This document shows, one piece after another, positions 26,501 through 35,553 of a stretch of DNA of 64,000 bases (positions within the stretch are counted from its first letter, which is position 1; every line of letters starts with the position of its first letter). A program made the position numbers and the translations under genes. Below the pieces are notes generated by a model. It was not told the origin of the DNA and did no database searches. It saw only the letters and a program-made list of their open reading frames with translations. The stretch spans positions 4,526,001 to 4,590,000 of the forward strand of contig JAILWY010000028.1 of the NCBI GenBank assembly GCA_022113835.1, read 5' to 3'. This DNA comes from Atopsyche davidsoni (Eukaryota; Arthropoda; Insecta; Trichoptera; Hydrobiosidae).

Positions 26501-29500
26501 CCATGCCACTGGATGGTACCTTTAGCAGGCAAAAATATGTAGTAAGAGTCAGTCTAAGCATTGATCAATGCCTTCTAGCAAATATATATTATTTTTATTT
26601 CGACTACCAATACAAAAACTATCTAAAATATATAATATGACCTCTTACATTACTTTACATGACTTGTTTAAATTCACACACACCCATGGCACTGGATAGT
26701 ACCTCTAGCAGGCAAAAATATGTAGTAATCGATCAATGCCTTCCAGTAAATATATATTATTTTTATTTCGACCACCAATACAAAAACTATCTAAAATATA
26801 TAATATGACCTCTTACATTACTTTACATCCCTTGTTTAAATTCACGCGCACCCATGGCACTGGATAGTACCTTTAACAGGAAAAAATATGTAGTAATCGA
26901 TCAATGCCTTCCAGTAAATATATATTTTTTTTATTTCGACTACCAATACAAAAACTAGCAAAAATATCTAATATGACCTCTTCTTGAATATATGTATTTT
27001 TTTATAATATTTGCATGCCATTTTAATCCTTTAATTTATACAATAATCTTTTTTTTCGTATTTGGTAAGAAGTATGGCACGAAAATAAGATTTTAATCAT
27101 TTAAGCCGATTCGAGTTTTTTTTGATATCATAGATTATTTTTGTAAGCCAAAAAGGTAAGTGCATTTTTTTAAACACTATTTATGAATTCGTAGATTTAG
27201 AAAAAAAGTACACTTTTATTTATATGTAGAATATAATAAAATTTATTGGTCTGGAATTAATCAATAATTAAAAAAATATAAAAAAAACGCCACACGTATG
27301 GTGAGAAATGTTCCGAATCAAATACAACGATTGGTCAAGTTATAAATAAAACCAGAATTTTTTTTTTTTTGATAGTGCAAATATTAGCATAAAAAAATAT
27401 TCTAAAATATTTTCTGGTACAAAGGATTGCAAATAATCGGAGAATCCGTTTAATAATATTTTATTCAGAAGAATGGACCTTCGCACGCACGGCCGCCTTT
27501 AGCCATAAATTGTGACGCGACAAAAAGACTTGTAATCTATGGTCCAGTTTTTTGCGCGCTGGCAACATTGTCCGCATTGACAGCGCGGGAAAGGGACGGA
27601 CGATGACGCGATAGAGACGGAATAGTTTTACGCGAGCGGTCCTCAACACTCATTATTTTTTTTTACGTAAAAATAGGTAATAAATATTTTTATGCATTGC
27701 TAATAATTTTTATTTATTTTTACGTCAAATTATATACGCCTTTGGGGTTCAGAAAATCTACGAAAATGGTGCGGATTTTGGGCTGAAGGCATCATCGGAC
27801 TATTTTTCAGTCAAGAAATAACAGTTAATGCTTCTCGCTATCGTGACGTGATAATCCAGTTTTTTGTGCCAAAATTAGTACAGTATCGTTCAGAATTGCG
27901 TTTGGCATTTTTTTGCTTTAACATATGGGTACAAAAGAGCTGCGAACCGCAGTTGACGAAGCGCTCGAACCATCCCCCAAACAAAAGATTCACTAAACCG
28001 CAAGGAGATACGCCGAGTCCGTGAAAGGCTCAAGCAAACTTTACAACTTCTTTGGTTATGTGCAGAAATGACCGAACAACACCTGTGGAGTGTTTCAGGT
28101 GCAAAGTGTTCGAATTTTACAGTTATTTGTAAAATAGACGATTCATTACTATCGATACTAAAAAAAATAGTACGATAAGGTTAGTAAGAATATCATATCA
28201 AAAAAATTGAAAAAACAAGGTCTTTACTGCAGTTTTTTTTTACCGCCAGTATCGAATGTACAGAATAAAGTTCAGCGCAAAAAAAAATACGCCAGCGGAT
28301 AAATTATAATAAAAAATATTTATGTTTTGGAAACAGTTAAGATAAAAACGTAGGAAAAATAACTTAAATATAGAGATATCCCCTCGCTGGCATCTCTATG
28401 TGTAACAATAAAGTATCTAAATCTATAGTGCTTTGAGGAACACGACCCCCAGCGCAGCTGGAAGGGTGGTCAACCAATTGATATTCATTACTTTTTAATA
28501 TAAATATATATTTATGTATATATAAATAATATAATACGGCCAGTGGAATAGCTTAGCGACTGAGCGAGGACTATCAAGTTTTAATTTGGCAGAGAAGGTC
28601 GGTCGGCTCATCGCGTTTCAAAACAACGTCTTTAAACTTTCTCGCAAGTCTCGACTGCGCAGCGCTCTTTGATGTCCTTTGCCTCCTTAAGGACCTCCCG
28701 AGTCTCTCCAGACTTCCTGCACTTTGTCAGGAAGCTCTATTGTCAAAGAAGTGATCGATAAAACTTTCGATCACAATTCACGAAGTCACCGCACACACCC
28801 AGTGTTTCGGAGCTCATTCTACAAGACTTTAAGGCAGATGTTCCCAAAGTGGTCAATATCGACCCCCAGGGGTCGATTTCGCCCTGCAAGGGGTCGATGA
28901 CAGCGAAAAATAAAATTGGGGGTCCATGAACTACGAGAGGGGATCCCCCAAAATTTAGACATCTCGTAAATGTCATAATGCACCGAACACAGATTGTAGA
29001 AGTTCGTGCCAAATGCTCGAGAAACGAGACTTTCGGCATTGAAAAACTATACCGACGTACCTTTTTGGAGCTTATGACATAAGAAAACCATTACGATCGT
29101 GTTGCCTTTTTTTAAAAATAATTTACAGGGGTTAATAAACTCGGATGAGCAGCAAGCTAATTGGTTGTACGGAGCGCCGATGAGCGTAATAAAACAAATT
29201 GATTTGACAAATATTCCGAGAAAATAAGGACACCTGTACGACTTAGTACCCTTCCAAGGGAGACAGTTTTAAATCGAGACCCACTCAAGCCCATAAACTC
29301 ACCCACCGTACAGTAAACCCCATGAAAGCGAGTTGTTCTATACAAGATATCAAAAACATGCCAATTTGTAAAAATTCAATAGTAGCAAGGCGACGGGACA
29401 AAATAGTTTGAGAAACTGTGCTTTAAGGCCTCGCGGGGAAACTTTAAATACAATAACCGCATAAAATTAATTTTATATATTTAAAATCGGTATAACGTGC

Positions 29501-32500
29501 GAAATGCGTTGTAGTCGTCGCGTATCGATTACAAGCCGATGATCCGCCGGCGGGGCGAGAGGTCCCGGTCGGCCATCTTGTGCGCCCGCCGCCGCCATGT
29601 TGTGAATATTAGAAGCCGGTAAACAAGCAGATACATCGGCGGCTGGATATTGCCTAATGGTGTGAACTGACTGCCGTATCTCGGATATAGGCTACAGAAT
29701 ACATTGTGTTTGCGGCCTATTGTTGTCTCTAAGAAAGCGCAGGGCCAGATTCTATTGAAATTATATATTTTAACGATTTATCGATATCAATTTTTTTTTT
29801 TAAGTCATTAAATATTCCCTCCGACTAAAACGACGCTTTGCTAAGCAAAAAGACGATGAAGAGAAAATCTCGTCGGTCGAATTTTATGCAATAATAAAAA
29901 AAATCCGGTTTCCAATAATTGAGAACATTATTACATATAATACGATAATGTTGATAACTATCGATATCTAAAAAATATTTCATAAAATCCAAAGACGACC
30001 GTCGGATCTGTCTTAAATTCTATTAAAAACATTAATATAAATTTCTTTAAACCGTGTCCTTGAAACAGTGCTTATATTCATTACCAATTGGTAAAATATT
30101 TTTTTAATAGTATATAATAACTTGAGTAGTAAATTTCAATAGATATTCAGAAATGCAATACGGACCCAATGCCCAAAATAGACGAAAATAAATACAAAAC
30201 AGAATTGCGCCACAAGATCGTTTTTTGAAAGTACGCAACTTCGCTTTATTTCAATAATAAGTTTTTTTTTTAGAAATTCAATATTTTTGCCAGAGAGTAC
30301 TTGGTGGTATTCCATTTTAACATTTTTGAGCAAAATATGTTTGATGATGCCAACGTGAAAGATTGGCGAAACCGGTCGCAAATAAAAACGAATCACTCAA
30401 GTATTTTACTCAAAAATATTAAAATGGAACTCCACCAAGTACTCTCTGTCATTAATATTGAATTCCTACCCAGTCCGGCCCTGCGCGGCCCGACGCCGTA
30501 ACTGATGGCTTGACACCAGGAGCAGTCAATTGTGGAGAGATTCGGGTTCAGGATTCGCTAACTGCCTCGCTGTGAGCACGTTAGTACAGTTTTGATAGAT
30601 TTTTCCCGAATGCGCCTCAAGGTTTGCCGAATTATTGGCTAAGGGCGCGGAGTGCCACCCCCGGGGGTTGAAAGTGCAGACTTGTACATACCTTGTTTAA
30701 TATATAAGATTTGGATTTTTTGATGCTGTATACGACATTAATACATAGCTTGTTTTTATTTATAACTAGAAATGTAGCCCGTCATAAAATGACATATTCG
30801 ATGAACGATGCAATAGTGTTTGAACATATGTTTGGCTGACAATTAGATGAATATTTGATTAGCCATTCTAGGAAATGTCACATGTCGTGTCACAAACAAC
30901 GAATCACTTTCACTGCACTGTTATTTATTAGATGCAGTCTTTACCACGTTCAATTGTGCTATTCTTTTTTAATTACGTTTGCTGTGCTTATACGGTGTTA
31001 TTTTTTTATGAGGCATTTTAAGTTATCAATGATGTGATTAATAATTTCTAACGCAACTAAAAAATAAAATTGGTACTTGTGTCAAGCTGACATAAACTGG
31101 AAATTTCTTAGAAGCATCATATTTTGTTTATTTGTAGAAATTCTAAATTTGAAACTCTCGCTGTGAACAACAGAATCATATAATTCGTACATAAAGCATA
31201 TTTGATAGTTTTATTTAATTAGTTTATGAATGAAAATATTATCCTATCGTCTTGAAATTCGGCACATAACTGCGGAAAATCAGCGTGGTATCTTTTAAGA
31301 TATTCTATAGAGAACCAAAAAATGAAACATACACACACACCCACCCACACACAATGGATATTATTATAGTAGATACTAAATTGTATTAAACACATATGTG
31401 TAGGTTTTGCGATGAAACCTCGGATGGCCCAAAACACAACGCAGCCCATCACCCATGATCGAAAAAATCTTTAAAAATATGTGTTATATGTGGTTTTTTT
31501 TTTTTTTTTTTTTTTTTTCTAGAATAGCCTCTGTAATTAAATATTTTTTTCTGAAAATAATTGTTGGCTTTGATATAAAGCCGTGGCGGGGCGTGCCACG
31601 GGGCGTTAGTGCTAATCCCCCATTAGTTGCTTCGGTCGGTACTTTTCTTTCAGAATCGTTTCTCAAAAGCGGAAATTGGCATTATTGCGTCGCTAGCCCT
31701 CGCCGGCCGAGCCGGTCCCGCCCAGCGGCTCCTGAACTGTGGGGCGCGATCACCCCACCTCCCCCCACTCCGAGTCGCTTACTTCAGGACAACCTTGCTA
31801 TTGAAAATCATAAATTTCATTTGAAACGACGGATAGCTACACAGCTACAAGGAGAGTATAAATAATACAGCAGAATTTGATTTCCTACGATCTATTTAGT
31901 ATATTACTACTAATATGATTAGGCACATTAGTTCACACATGTAAGATGATTTTTAAAGAAATTCTCAGAAAAATATCATCGTGAACCCACATCCCAAGGC
32001 ATACATGGCCGGTGTACTGACCCTTGTACTAACGAATCGCATCCATTAATCGAGAATTTCTAACAATCATACTCTACATATGAACCAATGTGCCCAGGCT
32101 AACCAATATTTATCTTTAAAAATCATCTTCTATGTGTGAACTAATGTGCCCAATCATATTAGTAATAATATAATAAACCCGTAATGGGTAATAAATATGC
32201 ATCTGATTGACGTTCAATCCATAAATAGACTATTTAGTATATGTAATATTTGTGATAAAAAACACTCGGTGTAATTCCATTCCATATAATTTTTTTAAGA
32301 ACAACCACTGATTGCATAACTTACGAGAGTAGCTCCGTATTGGTTTTTTATCTAAAGCCGCTGCTTTCTATAATGTAGCATGTTTTAAAACGCCCGCATT
32401 TTGGTCGCCAGTCGGTAAGGCAAAGCTCAATACGAGCTTAATACAACCGCAGATTTAGGATCGTAACTCAATAAATAAATAATTGGAAATCGTGATGTGC

Positions 32501-35500
32501 AGTTTGCGAGCAATATGTTTGCGAAGTGCACACAATGCAGCCACAAAGAAAACATCAAAGTTGACTGGTTGGTTAATTGGACGTCTGTGGGAGTAAATCT
32601 GGCTAGGGGGAAGGCTTAGGGGGGAGACTCAGGGGGGAAGCTGCGCACCGCCCTGACCGACGGCTATCAGACATTTCACGTTTCATCGGACATTATATTT
32701 TAATATTCAATACACATTTATTATTAATTAAATAACCCATACCTCACAACGCCGGTCTGTGTGATTTGTAGCAGGATGTCGCTGGCTAAGTGTCAAGCTG
32801 TAGTTGAAGTCAGAATGTTAAAACGTGGGTCGACCGAAGATTACGTTAGGTTAGAGATGAACTGGAAGAATGCTGGAACTGCTGAAGAAGGTTCTCGGAG
32901 GTAGACAGCACCGGCCGTGGAAGGTGACAATAAAACTGAATAAAAAAATTTCAGTTTTAAAATATCAGCCGGTTAACGTAGAAAACTTCAAATGGACAAA
33001 ACAAATTATATAAAGGCTTGTATTTTATATACCTTTAAATCTAAATAGTATAATATAAAAAGCATTTTCCCATATTTTATTTACTGCTATTGATAATTAC
33101 AATTTTTTTTTCTATTTATTAAAATACATGTCTAAAAAAACGTATCTTTATAACTGAGCCTTCAATATATTTACAAAAACTGTAAATTAAAATATATAAA
33201 TCGGTCTTGTCAAAAACACTATTTGACATTTTGGGTAATGTTCATATATTTTTTACTTTTAATTGACGTAGTTAAAAAAATAATTGTACATAAGTCGAGA
33301 TTAAGTCGCTCGTAAGCCAGAAATCTGGCACGGCAGAGGTTTAACAAGGCTAAGGGGAAAGCTTTACCAAAAGCTGTGATAATCCCCTTGTATTTCTTTC
33401 CCAATTAAATGAATTAGTTTTGGTTTATCTGTGGTGGTTATTACAGCTATATGTTCATTTTATATATAAATATAATTATATATTTATAAAAAATATCATA
33501 TAAATGCAGTTTTAAATAAACAAAAAAGACTCATCCAGCAAAAGATGATCGAAACGAAGTGTATATACATTCTTCCGACGTTCGATCTACTTACTAATCA
33601 GGATTGTAACCGTCGAGTGAAACAGAAATTCACCTACGCAATATATATATTATTAAATATATAAAATGCAGAATGAGGGGCTGGTCGAAATGAAGAGTCC
33701 ATCGATGGAATGATGGAAGATAAGCAGATTAACTAGATAGTGAAGGAATCAAGTCCAACGTGCTCTTTTCCCGGAATTGGTCCGGAGCGAAATCATTGTA
33801 TATTTTTGTATCATAAACAGTACAGTAGTTTTTTCAACATTTTAAAAGAAATTGTAATTTTTACAGAATTTAAAATTAACCGCTCTACCCATAAGCTACT
33901 GCGCTGATCACTAGACAACGCAGCGTGTATTTTATTTAATATGTGAATACATTTTATAAAAAAAAAATATAGCTCCTGTTGTAGGTAAGTTTAACGAATG
34001 AATAAAATGCATGTGTTTGAGGGTAGGTTATGCATATTTTAGTAGTTAGACATGTTGTAGTTTGGTATGCTTGTAGGTTTTGGCAGCCATTGTTATGAGT
34101 AAATTTGGCTTCATGGGTGTAGGGCTGCTTCGAGTTTTCAGTTTTCCGACGCTTCCTCCATCCCTGAGGACTGAAAACTTCGAGCGGCTCGACACCCAAG
34201 AAACCAAATACACGCCGTAGTATATTGCATATTGGTACTGAGGTTGGTTTTGCTTTCATTTGCTAATGAACATGTTAAAAGTCGTGATATAATCTGAAAA
34301 GGGGATCGGAGGTATGCTTTCAACGGGTATTTTTTTCATCAAACCCAGCCTTTAACAGTGGCGTGCGGTGAGGGTGAGGGTCAGAAAATGTTTAGAGGGT
34401 TTCTGGCTCTTAATAATTAATCTAAACCCTATAATTATAGACTCACTGCATTCTCTAATATTTTTTTCGTATCATATTATTGTCTAAGTACAAAAAAAAC
34501 TCTGTTTATATAACATTAAATATTATTTTTGCTATCCCCTTTACGAATTATATTTTGGCTTTACAAAGCATGTGTATAAAATTAGATTATTGTAAAAAGT
34601 TGGTATAGTTATAATTATGTATTTTATTATAAGTGGCGGGATAACAAACCTTTTACATGCAAATAGTATTTTCTTAGTTTTAGTTATAAATATATAATGT
34701 ATATTTAATATGCATTTGTGATTTGATAAGGTGAACGATTTCACTGAACGCGGTTCCAGAAGTTTGCTCTGTATTGAATTAAATGATATTTAATAATTAA
34801 ATGTATGAGTGCACATTCAATATTTAGTGATCATTATGTCCAGAGCCAAATTCAAGTTACTCATTTTTAATTATTATTATTTATCAAATTACATATTTTT
34901 AACCATCAAAAATATACATTGCGTTTATTATGCTTTCTATCAATACTTTATAATAAACAATTTTATTTTATCATTTGGCACATAAAAGGTCTGTTATCTT
35001 ATATAAATATATAAAATGTAACATTTCATATGTTTAGTAGACTTGTAAACACGATATCTACTTATCTATGGATTACAAAATGATTTTTTTATTTTTAAAT
35101 ATAGTTTTGGTTTTGATACAATTGAATAAATCAGTCTAAATTTTTTTCAACCTTAAAATGGAAAAAATAAATCTATCTGATAATTTTTTATTTATTATTA
35201 TTTGATCGTATTATTAATCCGATGAGTAATATCGTCGAAACTTAAAACCCTAGAAGACACAATGAAGTAGATAAATAGAAACGGGAACTATTTCTGCAAT
35301 AGATTTTCATCTTTATTTATATTATTTTTTCTGTACTGCTTAGGTTCCGAACCTGCTTGAAGTTGGCAAACAACGATGCTGCAAACATGGTGGGTCGGCT
35401 TTTCTTCAACGTCATCCAGACCAAGTGTTTTGTGTTGAAGCCGGTGGAAGCCTGCCTGGAGAGATCCTGGTGGGGAAAGTGCACGGTGACCGGATACTCC

Positions 35501-35536
35501 AAGAAGGCTTACCTCAGAGATAATCTACCATATTAA
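2877..35536 (+). CDS. Group III secreted phospholipase A2, five coding exons, duplicated catalytic exon
   Basis: This is a spliced gene with coding exons 2877-3319, 20989-21669, 22969-23184, 25634-25861 and 35344-35536. Group III (bee-venom type) PLA2 releases the sn-2 fatty acid from phospholipids outside the cell and needs calcium. Two exons each show the calcium loop (WCGxG) and the CCRxHD active site, and the last exon supplies the C-terminal cysteines. Every donor leaves two bases of a codon and every acceptor supplies one, so any internal exon can be skipped without a frameshift. With all exons the product is 586 aa from the first ATG. A hydrophobic signal peptide follows Met22 (ATG 2940-2942); the ATG at 2910 has a strong Kozak context. 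Introns of 17.7 kb and 9.5 kb are full of transposon relics. The family is clear. Whether both catalytic exons are used together or alternatively cannot be told from DNA. Confidence 0.85.
3534..3867 (-). mobile_element. Helitron-like element, copy 1
   Basis: Read on the minus strand it begins TCTACTATAATAATAGCC and ends ACGGGCTACATTGCTAG followed by T, the TC...CTAG|T ends typical of nonautonomous Helitrons. Related copies lie at 30766-31373 and 42558-42960. Confidence 0.55.
3868..3960 (+). mobile_element. LINE reverse-transcriptase C-terminal scrap
   Basis: A short frame reads TRWRFILWYIVSVLLYGVEIW, resembling the VLLYGVE(T)W motif near the C-terminus of non-LTR reverse transcriptases. It directly abuts the Helitron-like copy. 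Confidence 0.45.
4100..4530 (+). repeat. Interspersed repeat family B, two head-to-tail pieces
   Basis: Shares blocks such as AATCGGGAA(T/A)ACGCATATT, GTAGAAGAAGGAATGTATCT and GGTG(C/T)(A/T)GTAGATTTT with copies near 6216-6420 (reversed), 18545-18725, 24770-25530 and 43525-43705. Type unknown; no coding frame. Confidence 0.45.
7326..7376 (+). repeat. Penelope-type hammerhead-like end, degenerate
   Basis: Sequence TTGAAGATGGCAACATAGCG followed by TGTCGGCGAAACTAGTCGCG has the GAAAC-TA-GTC arrangement of Penelope-like element ends, but the CUGAUGA core is changed. A similar one lies at 50978-51028. Confidence 0.4.
8853..9176. mobile_element. hAT-like MITE
   Basis: Left end CAGGGGTGGCCAAAGCGT; right end reversed CAGGGTGGCCAAGCGTG. 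An A-run of about 25 bases lies near the right end. AT-only flanks make the 8-bp duplication uncertain. Confidence 0.6.
9302..9365. repeat. GTGACGTGACG minisatellite
   Basis: A run of 5-bp TGACG/GTGAC steps with interspersed gcggcg, just after a TGACGTCA palindrome near 9292. Each step contains a CRE half-site. Confidence 0.7.
9872..10290. mobile_element. piggyBac-like nonautonomous element
   Basis: TTAA at each edge (9872-9875 and 10287-10290) and matching ends: CACACTAAAGGCGGG left, CACACTGAGCGGTTAAC when the right end is reversed. The 411-bp interior includes a Ser/Asp/Glu-rich reading (LSSDSEQSD) like the acidic N-terminus of piggyBac transposases. Confidence 0.65.
10500..10670. repeat. 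(CT)n run and CACCCCTGAAA minisatellite
   Basis: A CT microsatellite at about 10506-10542 is followed at about 10611-10668 by five copies of an 11-base unit, cacccctgaaa. Confidence 0.8.
13350..13475 (-). repeat. Degenerate copy of the hammerhead-bearing element
   Basis: Shares GCATTTGATTGGTGAAGAT and GCATGACTAGTTTCGA with the foldback at 60960-61181. On the minus strand the core reads CTGATGT rather than CTGATGA, so it is probably inactive. Confidence 0.5.
13482..14225. repeat. Tandem array, four units of about 195-203 bp
   Basis: Units start at 13482, 13685, 13879 and 14074 with GATATTCTAATG, followed by GATGAGATGCCAACACTTTC. Each contains a CCTC(C/T)TCTGAGGAGAGACAC retroelement-tail motif. 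The array lies in PLA2 intron 1. Confidence 0.85.
16470..16640 (+). mobile_element. LINE 3' ends with GAAGAAGAA tails, two adjacent
   Basis: Two copies of the motif CTGAGGAGAG(G/T)C(A/G)C followed by acGAAGAAGAAGAA, at about 16480-16510 and 16608-16640, separated by a segment that resembles the end of a LINE reading frame. Other tails occur at 8664-8700, 44405-44432, 50212-50250 and 58908-58935. Confidence 0.5.
17537..17949 (-). mobile_element. hAT-like element, relative of 28835-29420
   Basis: Left end CAGGTTCCCAAAC, right end reversed CACTGGCTCCCAAAG. Flanks gtagagca and gcagagcc match at six of eight bases. Interior shares GGCAAAATCGACC and the AAAATTGGGGGTC-type segment with the 28835 element in the opposite orientation. 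No intact transposase. Confidence 0.55.
20534..20566. repeat. (TA)n microsatellite
   Basis: About 15 TA steps after GTGTG, 420 bases before PLA2 exon 2. Confidence 0.9.
20989..21669 (+). CDS. PLA2 exon 2: N-terminal propeptide region
   Basis: This 681-base (227-codon) exon lies between a tttttttcacag acceptor and a gtaatg donor. It starts with a conserved-looking segment (RGVLLRQVADKKNFVQ) followed by a Lys/Asn/Asp-rich charged stretch, a Gly-rich linker and a basic region with RR and KR pairs that could be cleaved by furin-like proteases. It ends with a two-cysteine segment (CDTLKKKC). No catalytic PLA2 motif is present, so it probably forms an N-terminal extension or pro-region before the catalytic domain. 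Its GC-rich 3' half contrasts with the AT-rich introns and supports coding function. Confidence 0.7.
22263..22415. repeat. Foldback element with hammerhead-like arms
   Basis: About 50-base inverted arms: CACGTGTTAATTTTTATTGG left, and CCAATAAAAACTAACACGTG right. The arms include GGTGACCGGTTTCGCC, whose reverse has the GAAAC-CG-GTC form. Same family as 30276-30464. Confidence 0.6.
22442..22764 (+). mobile_element. mariner deletion derivative
   Basis: 323 bp with inverted ends TTAGGGGTACCATAAAGTTT and, reversed right end, TTAGGTGTACCCAAAAGTTC, flanked by TA. It keeps a piece of transposase around the last catalytic Asp (PPYSPDIAPLEYF) followed by a stop. Most of the transposase is missing. Confidence 0.75.
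22969..23184 (+). CDS. PLA2 catalytic exon A
   Basis: This 216-base symmetric exon carries a complete group III catalytic core: PGTLWCGPGD (calcium loop), CCRAHDAC (catalytic His-Asp) and a closing HCACDH. The donor AG|GTCAGG at 23185 is clear. The acceptor at 22966-22968 fits the phase, but its pyrimidine tract is weak and the frame is open further upstream, so the 5' edge is uncertain. The sequence is strikingly GC-rich compared with its surroundings. It can be joined in frame to exon B or directly to the last exon. Confidence 0.75.
23185..25633. other. PLA2 intron 3, between the two catalytic exons
   Basis: About 2.4 kb holding a short (CCTAA) run just after exon A, family C foldback (23437-23644), a solo arm of the GACAGAGAGTACTTGGTGGA family (about 23731-23815), and inverted pieces of family B (24770-25530). 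No coding frame. Confidence 0.6.
23437..23644. repeat. Foldback repeat family C with tRNA-like interior, copy 1
   Basis: Arms ACTAATATGATTAGGCACAT and the reversed equivalent, ending at 23644. On the minus strand the interior contains GTGGGTTCAAATCCCACAC, a B-box-like T-arm hairpin. A second copy lies at 31905-32166. Confidence 0.6.
25634..25861 (+). CDS. PLA2 catalytic exon B
   Basis: This 228-base symmetric exon is a paralogue of exon A. It has PGTYWCGKGN (calcium loop), CCRMHDHGC (catalytic His-Asp, with one extra residue before the next Cys compared with exon A) and a closing HCRCDER. The acceptor is gtgttgcag| and the donor is CG|GTGAGT. The last exon begins with G, completing Arg and continuing with FRTCLK, as expected for this family. 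A tandem array of about 165-bp units starts about 140 bases downstream. Confidence 0.8.
26000..26990. repeat. Tandem array of six units of about 150-183 bp
   Basis: Units start with TTGTTTAAATTCACGCG at 26001, 26150, 26308, 26481, 26664 and 26832. Each has CCATG(C/G)CACTG(G/T)AT and ATCGATCAATGCCTTC. It lies in PLA2 intron 4, about 140 bases after exon B. Confidence 0.85.
28835..29420. mobile_element. hAT element relic with perfect 8-bp target duplication
   Basis: The octamer ctttaagg flanks both sides (28827-28834 and 29421-29428). Ends read CAGATGTTCCCAAAGTGGTC and, reversed, CACAGTTTCTCAAACTA. The 586-bp interior shows no intact reading frame. Confidence 0.75.
30276..30464. mobile_element. 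Foldback MITE with 55-bp inverted ends
   Basis: Ends AATTCAATATTTTTGCCAGA and, reversed, AATTCAATATTAATGACAGA, continuing GAGTACTTGGTGG. The centre carries a hammerhead-like plus-strand motif at 30341-30380. Solo arms occur near 22205, 23731 and 23945. Confidence 0.7.
30766..31373 (-). mobile_element. Helitron-like element, copy 2
   Basis: Same family as 3534-3867, with the same CTAG|T end and shared interior (the segment around ATCCTATCGTCTTGAAATTC), but longer, with an insertion of about 250 bases. Confidence 0.55.
31905..32166. repeat. Foldback repeat family C, copy 2
   Basis: Same arms as 23437-23644 (ACTAATATGATTAGGCACAT and its reverse) and same interior ATGGCCGGTGTACTGACCC, but the tRNA-like B box is partly deleted. 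Confidence 0.6.
35344..35536 (+). CDS. PLA2 terminal exon, C-terminal domain
   Basis: This exon codes for 63 residues plus TAA. A pyrimidine-rich tract ends in CTTAG immediately before it. The cysteine pattern and segments such as VGRLFFNVIQTKCF match the C-terminal half of the bee-venom PLA2 fold, which contributes disulfides and substrate-pocket residues. Only one copy exists in the window although two catalytic exons precede it. Overlapping AATAAA signals follow within 20 bases. Confidence 0.85.
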
Positions 35537-35543
35537 ATATACT

Positions 35544-35553
35544 AATAAATAAA
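35544..35553 (+). terminator. Polyadenylation signals of the PLA2 gene
   Basis: Two overlapping AATAAA hexamers lie 8 to 17 bases past the stop codon. The 3' UTR would be unusually short if they are used. The next AAATAAA is near 35740. Confidence 0.5.

Larger units (their letters stand above)
25862..35343. other. PLA2 intron 4
   Basis: 9.5 kb: tandem array (26000-26990), hAT relic (28835-29420), GC-rich stretches near 29520-29640 and 31560-31790, foldback MITE, Helitron-like copy 2 and family C copy 2. No convincing coding frame. Confidence 0.6.
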
